A DNA stretch of 63,498 bases from Terriglobia bacterium (GTDB lineage: Bacteria > Acidobacteriota > Terriglobia > Terriglobales > Acidobacteriaceae): assembly GCA_020073385.1 (NCBI GenBank), contig JAIQFH010000046.1, positions 1 through 63,498 on the forward strand, written 5' to 3'. Position 1 is the first letter of the stretch. Every line of letters starts with the position of its first letter. The notes below the pieces were generated by a model, which saw only the letters and a program-made list of their open reading frames with translations, was not told the DNA's origin and searched no databases. Positions 50,293 to 59,594 of this stretch are shown here, piece after piece. A program made the position numbers and the translations under genes.

Positions 50293-52605
50293 ATGTTAAT
50301 CAGCAAGCAGCAGGCCCTCGATTACCACAATGGACCGCGCCCGGGAAAGATTGAAATCACACCGACCAAACCGTGTCGAACCCAACGCGACCTGAGCCTG
50401 GCTTATACGCCGGGAGTAGCCGAGCCTTGTCTCGAGATCCAGAAGAATCCGCAGGACGCGTTCAAATACACCGGCCGCGGCAACCTGGTGGCGGTGCTCA
50501 GCAACGGAACGGCGGTGCTCGGGCTGGGAGATATCGGAGCGCTCGCCGGCAAGCCCGTCATGGAGGGCAAAGCGGTGCTCTTCAAACGCTTTGCCGATGT
50601 CGACGTCTTCGACATCGAAGTAAACAGTCACGATCCGGAAGAAATCATCAAGTTGTGCCAGTTGCTTGAGCCGACGTTTGGCGGAATCAACCTCGAGGAC
50701 ATCAAGGCACCCGATTGCTTCCACATCGAGGAGACCTTGCGCAAGACGATGAAGATTCCGGTCTTCCACGACGATCAGCACGGGACGGCCATTATCTCTG
50801 GCGCGGCGCTGATGAATGCGCTGGAAGTCGTTGGAAAAGACATCAACAAAGTGCGGGTGGTCTTCAATGGCGCCGGAGCCGCGGGCATTGCCTGCGCCGA
50901 ACACTACGTTCGGCTGGGTGTGAAGCGCGAGAACATCATTCTTTGCGACACCAAGGGCGTGGTTTATCACGGCCGCAAGGAAGGCATGAACAAATACAAA
51001 GAGCGCTTCGCCCAGGACACGGAACTGCGGACGCTTGCCGAGGCGCTGGTCGGGGCCGACGTGTTTGCCGGTCTTTCCGTGAAGGGCGCGATCAATGGCG
51101 ACATGGTGCGCTCGATGGCGGCGGACCCGATTGTCTTTGCGATGGCGAACCCCGATCCGGAAATCACCTACGAGGAAGCCAAGGCAAGCCGTCCGGACGT
51201 GATCATCGCCACGGGGCGTTCCGATTATCCCAACCAGGTCAACAATGTTCTGGGATTCCCCTTTATCTTCCGCGGAGCGCTCGACGTGCGTGCCACTGCT
51301 ATCAATGAAGAGATGAAGCTGGCGGCCACGCGCGCCCTGGCAAACCTGGCGAAAGAAGATGTCCCCGACTCTGTTTGCCGCGCCTACGGTGTGGCACGCC
51401 TGCAGTTTGGGCGTGAGTATCTGATCCCGAAGCCATTCGATCCGCGCGTGCTGATGTGGGAAGCCTCAGCTGTCGCGGAAGCCGCTATGCGCAGCGGAGT
51501 CGCCCAGGAACCGGTCGATCTGGAAACTTACCGCGCGCAACTGGAGCGCCGGCTGGGCAAAGCCTACGAAGTAGCACGTACCATGATTCACAAGGCTCAG
51601 GCCAATCCGAAACAAGTCGTGTTCCCCGAAGGTGACAACGAGAAGATCCTTCGCGCCTGCCACGCGCTGGTCGAAGAGGCGATCGGGAAGCCGATTCTGC
51701 TGGGCGACGCAGTAAAGATTCAAGCTCGCGCTCGCGAACTGGGCGTGAATCTCGAAGGCATGCAGATCGTCGACCCGACCACTTCCGAGCATCGCGACCC
51801 CTATATTCTCGAGCTGTTCCGGCTACGCCAGCGCAAAGGTGTCACCCTGCAAGAGGCCGAGACTCTGATCAAGAACCGGAATGTCTTCGGTTCGATGATG
51901 GTGCGCATGGGAGACGCCGACGCGCTCGTTTCCGGAGTGACGCAGCACTTCCCGGACACGATCCGTCCGGCGCTGCAGATCGTGCGCATGCGCGAAGGCT
52001 TGCACCGCGTTTCGGGATGCTACGCTGTGATCACTCGCAAGGGAGAAGTCTTCTTCATGGCCGATACCAGCGTGAACATCGAGCCCACGGCGGAAGACCT
52101 GGTCGAGATCGCGCTCTGCACGGCGCACATGGCGCGACGCTTCGACCTGACGCCGCGGGTGGCCATGCTGTCATTCTCCAGCTTCGGCAGCGTGGATCAT
52201 CCGATCTGCACCAAGGTCCGCAAAGCGGTCGAGCTGATCAAATATGCGGATCCCACGTTGATCATCGATGGCGAAATCATGCCCGACGAGGCGCTGTCGC
52301 CGGAGTTGATTGATGAGCTCTATCCGTTCAGTTCGCTGAAGGGTGGCGCCAATGTGCTGATATTCCCAGACCTGGCCTCGGCTAACCTGGCGTGCAAACT
52401 GGCGGCTAAAGTCGGTGGGGGGGAGCTGATCGGACCAATTTTGATGGGAATGGCCCGCCCAGTACACGTTCTACAGCGCACGGCTACCGTGGAAGAGGTG
52501 GTCAACGTGGCAGCCATCGCCGTCGTGGATGCGCAAGAGAACGGGACCTACACGCATCCACATGTGCACGTGTCGGTCGAACCAGAATTAGTCGGGGAGG
52601 ACTAA
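50293..52605 (+). CDS. maeB: NADP-dependent malic enzyme with phosphotransacetylase domain
   Basis: This 770-residue MaeB-type protein decarboxylates malate to pyruvate with NADP+. The malic N-terminal domain has [36 protein letters not shown], metal-site [10 protein letters not shown] and the Rossmann motif [18 protein letters not shown]. From about residue 430 it carries the phosphate acetyl/butyryl-transferase-like domain ([20 protein letters not shown] ... [14 protein letters not shown]), which in this family is a regulatory module binding acetyl-CoA. Ends and length are standard. It lies downstream of the Usp gene and could be co-transcribed. Confidence 0.93.
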   Translation: MLISKQQALDYHNGPRPGKIEITPTKPCRTQRDLSLAYTPGVAEPCLEIQKNPQDAFKYTGRGNLVAVLSNGTAVLGLGDIGALAGKPVMEGKAVLFKRFADVDVFDIEVNSHDPEEIIKLCQLLEPTFGGINLEDIKAPDCFHIEETLRKTMKIPVFHDDQHGTAIISGAALMNALEVVGKDINKVRVVFNGAGAAGIACAEHYVRLGVKRENIILCDTKGVVYHGRKEGMNKYKERFAQDTELRTLAEALVGADVFAGLSVKGAINGDMVRSMAADPIVFAMANPDPEITYEEAKASRPDVIIATGRSDYPNQVNNVLGFPFIFRGALDVRATAINEEMKLAATRALANLAKEDVPDSVCRAYGVARLQFGREYLIPKPFDPRVLMWEASAVAEAAMRSGVAQEPVDLETYRAQLERRLGKAYEVARTMIHKAQANPKQVVFPEGDNEKILRACHALVEEAIGKPILLGDAVKIQARARELGVNLEGMQIVDPTTSEHRDPYILELFRLRQRKGVTLQEAETLIKNRNVFGSMMVRMGDADALVSGVTQHFPDTIRPALQIVRMREGLHRVSGCYAVITRKGEVFFMADTSVNIEPTAEDLVEIALCTAHMARRFDLTPRVAMLSFSSFGSVDHPICTKVRKAVELIKYADPTLIIDGEIMPDEALSPELIDELYPFSSLKGGANVLIFPDLASANLACKLAAKVGGGELIGPILMGMARPVHVLQRTATVEEVVNVAAIAVVDAQENGTYTHPHVHVSVEPELVGED

Positions 52606-52614
52606 GCTAGAGTA

Positions 52615-52655
52615 GCGCCGGCGTCTCGCCGGCTATGGCGGGGGGTCTCGCCCCC
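52615..52655. repeat. GC-rich tandem hairpins
   Basis: GCCGGCG-TCT-CGCCGGC (52617-52633) and GGGGG-TCTCG-CCCCC (52641-52655) form two adjacent hairpins between the malic enzyme and aminotransferase genes. They lack a U tract. The sequence is another dispersed-palindrome type and might also weaken read-through. Confidence 0.5.
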
Positions 52656-52715
52656 TGCTGCAGGGAGTAAGGGAATGCCCGCAGGTCTGAAGAGACCGCG
52701 GGGAAAGGATCAGGC

Positions 52716-53960
52716 ATGTCGACACTCTGGAAGTCGCGGTACGCACAGCGCACGCTGGGAATCAAGAGTTCCGCCATCCGTGAGCTTTTGAAAGTCACGC
52801 AGCGGCCGGAGATCATTTCGTTCGGCGGTGGGCTGCCTGCTCCTGACGTCTTTCCCGTAAAGCGATTCGAAGAAGCTTGCCACAAGGTTCTCTCCGAGCA
52901 GGGTGCGCAAGCTCTGCAATATGGAACGACCGAAGGCTACCAACCGCTGCGTGAGATGATCGCGCGCAATATCGCTCGGTATGGAATTCTCGCCACCGCT
53001 GACAACGTTCTCATTACCTCCGGCTCGCAACAAGCACTGGATCTGATCGGCAAGCTGTTGATCAATCGCGGAGACCGCATCCTGGTCGAGGCGCCGACTT
53101 ATCTGGGAGCGTTGCAGGCATTCAATGTCTACGGGGCGCAGTACGTTCCGGTGCCGGTTGACGAGGATGGGTTGTTGACCGAACAACTCGATCCGAGCCT
53201 GCGCGCCGGACCGAAATTCATGTACGTCCTGCCGAACTTCCAGAACCCGTCGGGCGTGACCTTGTCGGAGGGTCGCCGGCATCAACTCATCTTGCTGGCC
53301 GACAAGTATGGCATTCCGATCATCGAAGACGATCCGTACGGACAGTTGCGCTACGAAGGTGAGCACATTCCGCCACTGGTGGTGCTCGATTGGGAAAACG
53401 TCCGCCGCGACAACACCTTCACGATTGGAAATGTGATTTACCTCAGCACGTTCTCGAAGACGCTCGCGCCAGGAATCCGGCTGGCGTGGATCGTTGCCCC
53501 GGAAGACGTCATCAGCAAGCTGGTGCAATTGAAGCAGGCCGCTGATCTGCATACTTCCACGTTCAATCAATACGTCGCATACGAGGTCGCGCGCGACGGC
53601 TTTCTCGATCAGCACGTGAAGTTGATCCGGCAGGTCTATCGCGAGCGGCGCGATGCCATGCTGCAGGCGCTGCACGACTACTTTCCGCACGAAGTAACCT
53701 GGACGCATCCCAAGGGCGGTCTCTTCCTGTGGGTGACGATGCCGGAGGGCACGGACTCACAGGCGCTGTGGCACGCGGCGCTCGCGGAAAACGTAGCATT
53801 TGTGGCCGGAGACTGCTTCTATCCGAACAACGGTCACGAGGGTGGGCGGCATATGCGACTGAACTTCTCTCACTCACAGCCGGAACAGATTCGTGAGGGC
53901 ATACGGCGGCTGTCGGTCGCCGTGAAGATGCAACTGCGCACCAACCACGTGATTCACTGA
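52716..53960 (+). CDS. PLP-dependent aminotransferase (LysN/2-aminoadipate type)
   Basis: The 414-residue class I fold enzyme starts with IISFGGGLPAPDVFPVKRF, has the PLP-stacking tyrosine in QYGTTEGYQPLRE, the Asp in PTYLGALQAF...IIEDDPYGQLRY, the PLP lysine in STFSKTLAPGIRLAW and the arginine in MRLNFSHS. The group includes 2-aminoadipate and branched/aromatic transaminases as well as the catalytic part of MocR regulators; no HTH is attached here, so it is an enzyme. The substrate cannot be decided. GGGGAAAGGA precedes ATG 52716. Confidence 0.85.
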   Translation: MSTLWKSRYAQRTLGIKSSAIRELLKVTQRPEIISFGGGLPAPDVFPVKRFEEACHKVLSEQGAQALQYGTTEGYQPLREMIARNIARYGILATADNVLITSGSQQALDLIGKLLINRGDRILVEAPTYLGALQAFNVYGAQYVPVPVDEDGLLTEQLDPSLRAGPKFMYVLPNFQNPSGVTLSEGRRHQLILLADKYGIPIIEDDPYGQLRYEGEHIPPLVVLDWENVRRDNTFTIGNVIYLSTFSKTLAPGIRLAWIVAPEDVISKLVQLKQAADLHTSTFNQYVAYEVARDGFLDQHVKLIRQVYRERRDAMLQALHDYFPHEVTWTHPKGGLFLWVTMPEGTDSQALWHAALAENVAFVAGDCFYPNNGHEGGRHMRLNFSHSQPEQIREGIRRLSVAVKMQLRTNHVIH

Positions 53961-54037
53961 TTCCAGCGCATCCGCACGTGAGTATCTCCGCGCTCTCGGC
54001 GGTCTTTCTCGGCGAACTCGGCGGTTGGAAGTTTGCA

Positions 54038-54056
54038 CCGCAGAGGACGCTGAGAA
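54038..54056. repeat. CGCAGAGGACGC-type intergenic repeat
   Basis: CCGCAGAGGACGCTGAGAA recurs in variant form as CCGCGGAGAACGCCGAGAA at 55300-55318, and inverted relatives occur at about 53990 and 30780. Short GC-rich repeats of this type scatter through intergenic DNA. Role unknown. Confidence 0.4.
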
Positions 54057-54238
54057 CCCCGCGGTGGGCGCTGAGGAAACGTTGAGCGCAAAGTGAGCGG
54101 CCCCGAAGGAGATACAATTCAGGCTTCCGCCGTACATTCCTTCTGTTGACCGGGGTGCTGGTATTATTTGCACCGGCTTTCTTGGGGAACGAAGTCCTGG
54201 GGCGATTCGTACCAATTCACAACTGGGGGACATGCGAG

Positions 54239-55225
54239 GTGAGAAGAAGAGGGAGGATTCTGCTCTTTTGTGCCGCGGGTTTGCTTGCATTACTCGCGGT
54301 GGCGATCACGTTTACGATCGGCTGGCGCCCGTTTATCGGGCCTAGAGTGCGCGCGACAACCAACCGGCAATTCGAACGGACGCCGGAGCGCTTGGCGCGC
54401 GGAAAGTATCTCGTGCAGGGATTGCTGAGTTGTGAAGTCTGTCACACGCCGTCAGACTGGACACAGCACGGGGCGCCGAGCGTAGCCGGAATGGAATTGG
54501 CAGGCCAGACTTTGCCCCTCGCAGGTTTTCCGGGCACAGCGGTGGCGCCGAATTTGACGCCGGATCCGCAAACTGGAGCGACTGCCTGGACCGACGATCA
54601 GTTTGCCCGTGCGATTCGCGAAGGCATCAAGCACGACGGCACGACGATCTTTCCCTTGATGCCGTACTTCGACTACAAGAATCTTTCGGATGAGGATCTG
54701 GCGTCGGTTGTCGTGTATGTGCGATCAGTGCCGCCGGTGCACAATCCGCTGCCGCAATCGAAGATCACCTTTCCGGTGAATCTGCTGGTCCAGGGAGCGC
54801 CCACCCCGGTTACGGCGCCGGTGCCGGCACCGGCTAATGACCAACTCGCGCGCGGCAAGTACCTGGTGAAACTCGGCTGTGGCTGTCACAACGCAGTCGA
54901 CAAGATGCCTTACGCGGGCGGCGAAGCGCTGGGTGGACCGTGGGGTTCGGTGGTGAGCGCGAACATCACGCCAGATGCCTCCGGAATCAGCTACTACTCG
55001 GAACAAACATTCGTCACGGCACTACGCACAGGATACGTTGGCGCGCGGAAGCTCTCCTCCATCATGCCGTTCGGCGAGTTCAAGAACCTCACGGATGATG
55101 ATCTGAAAGCGATGTACGCGTATGTTCGCACTCTGCAACCGGTGAAGCACCGCGTAGACAATACGATGGTTGCGACTTATTGCAAGCTCTGTAAGCAGAA
55201 GCACGGGGCGGGGGAAGAGAACTAG
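54239..55225 (+). CDS. Membrane-anchored c-type cytochrome with one canonical and one odd heme site
   Basis: This 328-residue protein starts at GTG 54239 (GGGGGA upstream); TTG 54146 would add 31 residues. Residues about 7-28 form an anchor. Domain 1 has GLLSCEVCHTPSDW with CxxCH (Cys65, Cys68, His69) and a later methionine candidate in FPLMPYFDY. Domain 2 repeats GKYLVKLGCGCHNAV but its motif is CGCH (Cys214, Cys216, His217), one residue short of CxxCH. The C-terminus has CKLCK, without the histidine. It probably transfers electrons in the periplasm. The second heme may be missing or attached through a nonstandard motif. Confidence 0.78.
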   Translation: MRRRGRILLFCAAGLLALLAVAITFTIGWRPFIGPRVRATTNRQFERTPERLARGKYLVQGLLSCEVCHTPSDWTQHGAPSVAGMELAGQTLPLAGFPGTAVAPNLTPDPQTGATAWTDDQFARAIREGIKHDGTTIFPLMPYFDYKNLSDEDLASVVVYVRSVPPVHNPLPQSKITFPVNLLVQGAPTPVTAPVPAPANDQLARGKYLVKLGCGCHNAVDKMPYAGGEALGGPWGSVVSANITPDASGISYYSEQTFVTALRTGYVGARKLSSIMPFGEFKNLTDDDLKAMYAYVRTLQPVKHRVDNTMVATYCKLCKQKHGAGEEN

Positions 55226-55359
55226 TTCCAATCCTTTTCGGGTTGACCTTCTCTTCTCCCGGCGGGTTTTTCAGGACTTGGGCGGGCAGAGAACTTAAAC
55301 CGCGGAGAACGCCGAGAAATTCTTCAGGGCGGCCCGAAAGGGGCTATAATAGGGCCGGT

Positions 55360-56169
55360 ATGCGTCGCCTGATCTCCATTGCGGCGTTCGCGCTTTTGCT
55401 GGCTGTACCCGTGTGGGCGCAGCGCGGGGGCGGGCATGGCGGAGGAGGCCATGTCGGCGGCGGTGGAATGCATGGCGGTAGTTTCGCCGGCCATGGTGGC
55501 GGCGGACACATCGGTGGTGGACACTCCTTCGGCGGCGTGCATTCTGGCGGCATGCCCTCCAGACCGGGGTTCTCTCGCGGCTTCAATCAATCGTTCAATC
55601 GAGGCTTCTCGCACGGTCCCTTCCGGGATCGTGGATTCGGCGGTCATCGGCGTCACAATTTCGACAGATTCGGTTTCCGCAATAACTGCTTTGGCTTTGC
55701 CTGCCGCGGTTGGGGCTGGGGCTCTCCCTGGTGGGGGTGGGGTGGGTACGATCCGTGGCTGTGGAGTTCGTGGGACGACGAAGATCGCCGCTTCGACGAA
55801 GACTACTATCGGCAGCTTGACATCGCCGACCGGTGGAACCAGCAGAATCTGGAGCAGCAGCGGATGATGCGTCAGGAAGAGGAAGACGGCGATCAGGATG
55901 CGTACGCTCCGCGCTCTTCGGAACGACGTCCCGCGTATGACAGCGCCAGCCAGCCGCAGGAGCCTGTTCCCGCGACGGTCTTGGTCTTTCGCGACCAACA
56001 TCGGGAAGAGATCAGCAACTACGCGATCGTGGGACAAACGCTTTGGAGCTATTCCGTCCCGCGTACAAAGAAGATTCCGCTGGCCGATCTGGACATGGCT
56101 GCGACGGAAAAGGCGAATGACGATCGCGGGGTAACGTTCCGCGTCCCGGTGTCCAACCAAGGCCAATAA
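55360..56169 (+). CDS. Secreted glycine/histidine-rich protein
   Basis: The 269-residue protein has a signal peptide (MRRLISIAAFALLLAVPVWA, cleavage likely after AWA-Q). The mature N-terminus is a repeat of GGGH/GGHGGG units (about residues 22-70), a candidate metal- or surface-binding region, then a phenylalanine/arginine/glycine stretch. The C-terminal 70 residues (TVLVFRDQHREEISNYAIVG, then QTLWSYSVPRTKKIPLADLD) form a small conserved-looking domain. The frame opens at 55243, but ATG 55360 starts the signal. Function unknown. Confidence 0.75.
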   Translation: MRRLISIAAFALLLAVPVWAQRGGGHGGGGHVGGGGMHGGSFAGHGGGGHIGGGHSFGGVHSGGMPSRPGFSRGFNQSFNRGFSHGPFRDRGFGGHRRHNFDRFGFRNNCFGFACRGWGWGSPWWGWGGYDPWLWSSWDDEDRRFDEDYYRQLDIADRWNQQNLEQQRMMRQEEEDGDQDAYAPRSSERRPAYDSASQPQEPVPATVLVFRDQHREEISNYAIVGQTLWSYSVPRTKKIPLADLDMAATEKANDDRGVTFRVPVSNQGQ

Positions 56170-56377
56170 CGCAGTTCCCGCTGGGAGCGTTTTCTCGCCA
56201 TTCGCTGCAAGAAAGGGCCATTTACCCCAGCAAGGTTTGCTTTTAATCCCGAGTCCGATACATTGAAATCAAGAACTTAGGCCCAATTTAGAAAGAGAGT
56301 GGGGAACCTGCGTCAGTACGGGGTTGCTCGAAGGAGTACCCTGTCCGGATGCTAAAATAGTGGCACATCGACAACCT

Positions 56378-57856
56378 ATGCCTTTAAAAACACTGTTCTT
56401 AAATCCTCCTTCGTTTGAAAACTTCGATGGGGGCGCTGGCTCCCGTTGGCCCGCCACCCGCGAAATCGAGAGTTATTGGTATCCGGTATGGCTCGCCTAT
56501 CCGGCGGGGATGCTGGAAGGGGCGCGGCTGCTGGATGCGCCGCCGCATCATGTGTCGGGCGAGGAGACCATACAGATCGCCAAGGACTACGAGTTCCTGG
56601 TGCTGTTCACGTCAACGCCAGGATTCCCCGGGGACATCCTGCTGGCGCGCGCGATCAAGGGCGCGAATCCTAGGATCAAGATTGCGTTCGTGGGACCGCA
56701 TGTGACCGTACTGCCCGAGAAGTCTTTGAGGGAATGTCCTGAGATCGATTTTATTTGCCGCAAAGAGTTTGACTATTCGGTCGTGGACTACGCCAAGGGC
56801 AAGCCGTTGGAGGAGATTCCGGGCGTGTCGTTCCTGAAGGACGGGACGATTGTGCACAATCCGGACGCGCCGCAGATTCAGGATCTGGATTCGCTGCCGC
56901 ATGTGACCGAAATCTATAAGCGCGATCTGGATGTGACCAAGTACAACGTACCGTTCTTGCTGTATCCGTTTGTTTCGCTGTATACGACGCGCGGGTGCCC
57001 AGCACAGTGCACGTTCTGTTTATGGCCGCAGACCTTAAGCGGGCATCCTTGGCGGAAGCGCTCGACGGATGATGTCGCGCGAGAGATGGCCAACGTGAAG
57101 GAAAAGTGGCCCGAGGTGAAAGAGTTCTTCTTCGACGACGATACCTTCAACATCCAGAAGGCACGGACGATCGAACTCTGCGCCAAGCTGAAACCGCTGG
57201 GACTGACTTGGTCTTGCACCTCGCGTGTGACGACGGACTACGAAACGCTCAAGGCGATGAAGGAAGCGGGTTGCAGGCTGCTGATCGTGGGCTACGAGTC
57301 GGGCGACCCCCAGATTCTGAAAAACATCAAAAAGGGTGCGACGGTCGAGCGGGCGCGGCAGTTCACCAAAGACTGCCACAAGCTCGGGCTGGTGATTCAC
57401 GGCGACTTCATCCTCGGGCTGCCGGGGGAGACTCACGAAACGATCAACCGAACGATCGCGTTCGCGAAGGAACTAGATGTCGAAACCATTCAGGTTTCAG
57501 TGGGGCACGCCTATCCAGGAACTGAGTTCTATGACCACGTGGTAAAGAACGGATTCATCGTCGGCGAGGCCAAGATGGTCGACGAGGGCGGACACCAGTT
57601 GGCGCACATCCAGTATCCCGGGCTGCCGGCCGATGACATCATGACGGCCGTGCACCGGTTCTACGACGAATATTATTTCCGTCCCAAGGCGGCCTTCCGC
57701 ATCTTAAGGAAAGCGGTGTTCGACGGCGGCGAGCGCAGGCGGCTGTACAAGGAAGCGCGGACATTCCTGAAGCTGCGCGCGGCACGCAACAAGATGGTGA
57801 AACAACACGCTCAGGCAGCCGCGGCCAGACCGGCGAGCGTCGGCATGACGGATTAA
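56378..57856 (+). CDS. hpnJ: Hopanoid biosynthesis associated radical SAM protein HpnJ
   Basis: This 492-residue cobalamin-binding-type radical SAM enzyme starts PLKTLFLNPPSFENFDGGAG, a characteristic HpnJ opening, followed by a B12-like Rossmann domain to about 180. The [4Fe-4S] motif is RGCPAQCTFC (CxxxCxxC). Downstream are FFFDDDTFNI, LLIVGYESGDP and HGDFILGLPGETHETI, the radical SAM core. HpnJ contributes to bacteriohopanetriol cyclitol side-chain formation. No shc or other hpn gene is in the window, so it stands apart or its partners lie elsewhere. Two small EamA-like genes follow. Confidence 0.9.
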   Translation: MPLKTLFLNPPSFENFDGGAGSRWPATREIESYWYPVWLAYPAGMLEGARLLDAPPHHVSGEETIQIAKDYEFLVLFTSTPGFPGDILLARAIKGANPRIKIAFVGPHVTVLPEKSLRECPEIDFICRKEFDYSVVDYAKGKPLEEIPGVSFLKDGTIVHNPDAPQIQDLDSLPHVTEIYKRDLDVTKYNVPFLLYPFVSLYTTRGCPAQCTFCLWPQTLSGHPWRKRSTDDVAREMANVKEKWPEVKEFFFDDDTFNIQKARTIELCAKLKPLGLTWSCTSRVTTDYETLKAMKEAGCRLLIVGYESGDPQILKNIKKGATVERARQFTKDCHKLGLVIHGDFILGLPGETHETINRTIAFAKELDVETIQVSVGHAYPGTEFYDHVVKNGFIVGEAKMVDEGGHQLAHIQYPGLPADDIMTAVHRFYDEYYFRPKAAFRILRKAVFDGGERRRLYKEARTFLKLRAARNKMVKQHAQAAAARPASVGMTD

Positions 57857-57873
57857 CTTCTGGTACTCGGTTC

Positions 57874-57940
57874 TCAGTTCTCAGGATTTGAGATCGGAAC
57901 GATATTCGCTGAGAACTGACGACTGGGAACTGAGAACTGA
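57874..57940. repeat. CTGAGAACTGA inverted repeat cluster
   Basis: TCAGTTCTCAG at 57874-57884 is inverted relative to CTGAGAACTGA at 57909-57919 and again at 57930-57940. They fill the 90-bp gap between hpnJ and the EamA-like gene. The repeat can fold into a hairpin without a U tract. Confidence 0.55.
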
Positions 57941-57946
57941 TCTTAA

Positions 57947-58417
57947 GTGACCTTCCGCAAGTATCTAGTCCTGGCCGGAATTACCGTCTTCGCAGCGGCT
58001 GGCGACTCCATGCTCTCGCATGGGATGAAGCAAACCGGTACGATTTCCATCCATCATCTGCAGGGCGTCATCCTGGCCATTCTCAATCCTTGGGTTGCGG
58101 TGGGAATTGTTTTGTTGCTTGCCTTCTTTGCTTCCTACATGAACGCGCTTTCGTGGGCGGATCTGACGTATGTCTTGCCTGCGACTTCCTTGGGATACGT
58201 GTTGCTGGCGCTGGTGGCGAAATTCGCGCTGCACGAGCAGGTCAGCCCGCTGCGCTGGCTGGGGATTGCGCTGATCTCGGGAGGAGTGGGATTTGTGGCT
58301 GGAGGTCCGGCGTTGACGGCGCAACATCCTGATGAAGAATCCCCAATTCTCGCAAAAGAGGCGAGAAGCGGGCCGCCCGCGCACGCTTCGGCGGCGTCGA
58401 CTGGAGCCGAATTATGA
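57947..58417 (+). CDS. EamA/SMR-like small permease, first of a pair
   Basis: The 156-residue protein has four hydrophobic helices: 8-25, about 38-66, 74-92 and 100-120, and ends in a disordered tail rich in A, S and E. Its core (SWADLTYVLPATSLGYVLLAL) is an EamA/DMT half-unit like those of small multidrug resistance or lipid-A-linked ArnE/F flippases. Start is GTG 57947. It overlaps the next gene (58414) by 4 bp and follows hpnJ, so the pair may form a heterodimeric flippase, possibly for a hopanoid precursor (inference). Confidence 0.72.
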   Translation: MTFRKYLVLAGITVFAAAGDSMLSHGMKQTGTISIHHLQGVILAILNPWVAVGIVLLLAFFASYMNALSWADLTYVLPATSLGYVLLALVAKFALHEQVSPLRWLGIALISGGVGFVAGGPALTAQHPDEESPILAKEARSGPPAHASAASTGAEL

Positions 58418-58794
58418 GGCACCTCTACACGTGGAGCGGGATTCTTGTCGTCGTCTTTTTCTCGGTCGTGGGCGACATTCTGATTGCACGGGCGATGAAG
58501 CAGGTGGGTGACGTTCACGCGATCGTGAAGCACTCTGGAGTGTGGACGGTGGTTGGCCGCGTGCTGTCGAACTCTAATTTCTTTCTCGGCGTAACGGCGA
58601 TGGCGGTGGCATTCTTTAGCCTGCTGTTCGCCTTGTCGTGGGGCGATGTGAGCCTGGTGGCTCCGGCGGCGGCATCGCTGACGTTCATAGGTAATGCGTT
58701 TGCGGCAAAGATCTTCCTGCATGAGAGAGTCGATCGGCGGCGGTGGATTGCCGCCGTGCTGGTGGCGGGGGGAGTGGCGCTGCTTGCGGGGTAG
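58414..58794 (+). CDS. EamA/SMR-like small permease, second of a pair
   Basis: The 126-residue protein has four helices: GILVVVFFSVVGDILIARAM, LGVTAMAVAFFSLLFALSW, LVAPAAASLTFIGNAFAAK and WIAAVLVAGGVALLAG. It is the same DMT half-unit type as the preceding gene, whose stop it overlaps (ATGA). Its length is close to ArnF/EmrE. Conserved polar residues include D19 and D78-like positions in helix ends. The substrate is unknown. Confidence 0.72.
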   Translation: MRHLYTWSGILVVVFFSVVGDILIARAMKQVGDVHAIVKHSGVWTVVGRVLSNSNFFLGVTAMAVAFFSLLFALSWGDVSLVAPAAASLTFIGNAFAAKIFLHERVDRRRWIAAVLVAGGVALLAG

Positions 58795-58983
58795 GTGTCT
58801 CGGCGGCAAAAATCTTGCCAGAGCACAGGTGCAGATCCTGGTCGAAGGAGTGGTGGAACCGGCCACGCCGTGCGATCCGCTGCCGGCCGATCTAGTCCCG
58901 GTGCGACGATTTACTCCGGGCCAGATTCGAAGCGGATTGCCAGCGCCTGGAGGTTTCGGCATCCGCGACCTCAGGTGTTGCTG

Positions 58984-59448
58984 GTGACGGAAGAGCGCCA
59001 CGACGAGGGCTTGCCAAATCTCGACGGTCTACTCCCAGTCGTGTTCTATGACGGTGTTTGCGGGCTGTGCAACCGGGCCGTGCAATTCATTCTCAAACGC
59101 GACCGCCGGGAAGTCTTTCGATTCGCCCCATTGCAGGGTCCACTGGCTAATCGCATTCTTAGAGCACATGGGATCGATCCATCTGATCTGGACACGATCT
59201 ACGTGGCTGTGAACTGCGATCAGAGTTCGATGGAACGGTTGCTGGCGAGGTCGGATGCGGCGGTGTTTGTGCTGCGAGAGTTGGGGTGGATCTGGCGCGT
59301 CGGCGCTTGGTTTCTGCGATGGCTGCCGCGATCGGTTCGAGACTGGGGCTATAGCGTCATCGCGCGGAATCGCTACCGAATGTTCGGGAGGTATAACACG
59401 TGTCCGGTGCCTAGCGAGAGCGTGCGGGTGCGGTTTCTGGATCTGTGA
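58984..59448 (+). CDS. DCC-family thiol-disulfide oxidoreductase (DUF393)
   Basis: This is a protein of about 154 residues with the signature VVFYDGVCGLCNRAVQFILK (D-G-x-C-x2-C, two cysteines near the N-terminus), followed by FRFAPLQGPLANRIL and LRELGWIWRVGAWFLRWLPR, typical of DUF393. Members act as thiol-disulfide exchange proteins, with one to two membrane-near helices. The start is uncertain: GTG 58984 or 58975 are both in frame with no clear ribosome binding site. A frame open from 58795 adds an unlikely N-terminus. Confidence 0.75.
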   Translation: MTEERHDEGLPNLDGLLPVVFYDGVCGLCNRAVQFILKRDRREVFRFAPLQGPLANRILRAHGIDPSDLDTIYVAVNCDQSSMERLLARSDAAVFVLRELGWIWRVGAWFLRWLPRSVRDWGYSVIARNRYRMFGRYNTCPVPSESVRVRFLDL

Positions 59449-59594
59449 TCCAGCGGTTGGCAGGGTATGGAGTTGCAATGGTGGCTGACTCAAATGCTCT
59501 AACCATTAAGGACACTAAAGTTCACGAAGGTAACGTTCCCTGCACGTGATTGTGGGGGGAACTTCATACCGTTTCACTTCGTACAACTTGTGGA

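Noticed and set aside
55420..55560. GGC-rich short repeats in the Gly/His-rich gene as a CRISPR or minisatellite
   Set aside because: The periodicity follows codons for GGGH units inside a signal-peptide-bearing gene; there are no spacers. No CRISPR array is visible anywhere in the window.
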